Of a DNA stretch of 6,197 nt, positions 5,263 through 6,197 are shown one piece after another. The position numbers and the translations under genes were made by a program. The stretch spans positions 1 to 6,197 of the forward strand of contig PNJM01000164.1 in the NCBI GenBank assembly GCA_013821865.1, written 5' to 3'. Position 1 is the first letter of the stretch, and each line of letters begins with the position of its first letter. The notes under the pieces are model-generated. The model was not told the origin of the DNA, did no database searches, and was given only the letters and a program-made list of their open reading frames with translations. This DNA comes from Rhodocyclaceae bacterium. Its GTDB lineage: Bacteria; Pseudomonadota; Gammaproteobacteria; Burkholderiales; Rhodocyclaceae.

Positions 5263-6197
5263 CTAGCGTTGCGGAGTGGGGCGCTGCGGAATCAGCCGCG
5301 CCTTCTGGTCCGTCGGCTTTCCTCGCTTGGCGCTGATTTCCAGCGTCACCGAGCGCGGCGGAATCGCCTCGCGCGCGATCAGCTCCCGGGCGAGCCGGGC
5401 GCGCTCCGTCGCGATCTGGCGGTCGATCCTCTCCAGCGACATGTTCTTCGCCTCGAGCACCTGCCGCACGCGCAGCAGGCGCTCCAGTTCCTCCGAGGCG
5501 AGCAGCGATTTCTTCGCCCCGCCCCAGTGCTCCTTCGGCTTGCTCGCCGCCGCCGTGAATTCGTCGGCGCTGCCGACCAGTCTGGCGATGTTGAGGTGCC
5601 TGAACTTCATCGCCCATTCGAGGGCGCCGTCGCCCCAGTCGTTTCTGATGCTGCGGTCGGCGCCCATCCCGATCAGCGCCTTTGCCAGCTCCTCGCGGCC
5701 TTCATAGACGGCCATCATCAGCACGCTGGAGCCGTTGGGGCTGCGCGCGTTGATGTCGGCGCCGTGCTCGATGAGAAGCTGCGCCACTTCCTTGTGGCCG
5801 GAGAAGGCGGCGTAATGCAGGGCCGACCACTGCATCGGCCCGCGATTCGCCTGCGCGCCGTGCGCCAGCAGCCATTTCACCGCGCCGGCATGCCCGCGCC
5901 AGGCGGCGTGCATGAGAGCCTGCTCGCCCAGGGCATTGGCCTTGTGCACGTCCGCGCCGCGCGACACGAAGAGTTCCATGAGGGGAATGTTGCCGTGCCA
6001 GGCGGCGATCATCAGGCCGGTGCCGATGCGGTCCGCCATGAAATCCGGGTCGAGGCCGGCATCCAGCCACGTGCGCGCCCGATCGAGGTCGCCGGCTTCC
6101 ATGCGCACGCCGAAATCCGACGGTGAAGGCAGCGCCACGGCTGGCTTGCCCACCGGGGTGGAGGTGCCTGTTTGTGCAGGTACAGGCCCGGCCAGGC
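5263..6197 (-). CDS. Ankyrin-repeat protein, probably exported (5' end beyond the window)
   Basis: The frame ends at TAG (5263-5265) and stays open to the right edge. A GTG at 6151-6153 could start it, but 14 more in-frame codons read LAGPVPAQTGTSTP, which looks like the end of a signal peptide (h-region end, then PAQ/T). I therefore treat the gene as 5'-partial and likely periplasmic. Counting from the GTG, ankyrin-like units lie at about 13-42 (degenerate), 43-74 (LMIAAWHGNIPLMELFVSRGAD), 76-105, 108-138 (ALHYAAFSGHKEVAQLLIEHGADIN), 141-172 and 173-195 (partial). They are followed by a charged helical region at about 213-262 rich in Glu, Arg and Leu, possibly coiled coil, and a basic Pro-rich tail. 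Ankyrin repeats are protein-binding scaffolds; the partner is unknown and no catalytic domain is visible. It converges on yjgR and was probably followed by a TfoX-like gene, now truncated. Confidence 0.85.
   Translation of the reverse strand, partial: LAGPVPAQTGTSTPVGKPAVALPSPSDFGVRMEAGDLDRARTWLDAGLDPDFMADRIGTGLMIAAWHGNIPLMELFVSRGADVHKANALGEQALMHAAWRGHAGAVKWLLAHGAQANRGPMQWSALHYAAFSGHKEVAQLLIEHGADINARSPNGSSVLMMAVYEGREELAKALIGMGADRSIRNDWGDGALEWAMKFRHLNIARLVGSADEFTAAASKPKEHWGGAKKSLLASEELERLLRVRQVLEAKNMSLERIDRQIATERARLARELIAREAIPPRSVTLEISAKRGKPTDQKARLIPQRPTPQR

Noticed and set aside
4934..5617. Long minus-strand frame running from inside the ankyrin gene through the TfoX-like start into the yjgR 3' end
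   Set aside because: Only the 20 codons at 5198-5257 look like protein; the rest is frame-shifted ankyrin or antisense yjgR.
5269..6126. 285-codon plus-strand frame opposite the ankyrin gene
   Set aside because: Antisense to clear ankyrin repeats, Arg/His/Ala-rich, with no recognisable domain or ribosome-binding site support.

Overview
The window is a GC-rich stretch of bacterial chromosome made mostly of conserved housekeeping genes. The order yebC-ruvC-ruvA-ruvB, an AI-2E/YdiK-type permease inside the ruv cluster, TANAAT-type -10 hexamers in a GC-rich background and GC-rich intergenic hairpin repeats suggest a betaproteobacterium. Rhodocyclales or a near relative is my best guess, from protein flavour and gene order only.

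Layout. On the minus strand, reading from about 3524 down to 1: yebC (YebC/TACO1 family translation or regulatory factor), ruvC (Holliday junction resolvase), ruvA (junction-binding subunit), a YdiK-like AI-2E family membrane protein, and the first 154 codons of ruvB (branch-migration motor), which runs off the left edge. The genes are tightly packed: yebC and ruvC are 3 nt apart, and the permease and ruvB share an ATGA overlap. RuvA, RuvB and RuvC together process Holliday junctions. The permease has no known part in that and appears to be a passenger in the operon.

Diverging from yebC on the plus strand is a complete HerA-like ATPase of the YjgR/DUF853 family (3670-5178). The yebC/yjgR intergenic region is the most unusual part of the window. 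It has a symmetric pair of TAAAAT hexamers, one pointing each way, and a compact GC-rich multi-hairpin element (about 3591-3668) flanked by 5-bp direct repeats GATGA. Deleting the element and one repeat copy in silico restores a well-spaced Shine-Dalgarno sequence next to the yjgR start. The element therefore looks like an insertion that separated yjgR from its ribosome-binding site and left a 28-codon leader ORF overlapping yjgR by ATGA.

Convergent to yjgR, on the minus strand from the right edge, is an ankyrin-repeat gene. Its 5' end lies outside the window, and the visible upstream residues look like the end of a signal peptide. Just after its stop is a 20-codon fragment resembling the start of a TfoX/Sxy-like gene. 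It ends abruptly at the yjgR 3' end and looks like a deletion remnant. A second small repeat, four degenerate heptamers, covers the yebC stop and the ruvC start. I see no RNA genes, CRISPR array, insertion sequence or prophage, no clear intrinsic terminator, and no gene-free stretch over 300 bases. I find no convincing new multi-gene system; the novelty here is at the gene junctions.
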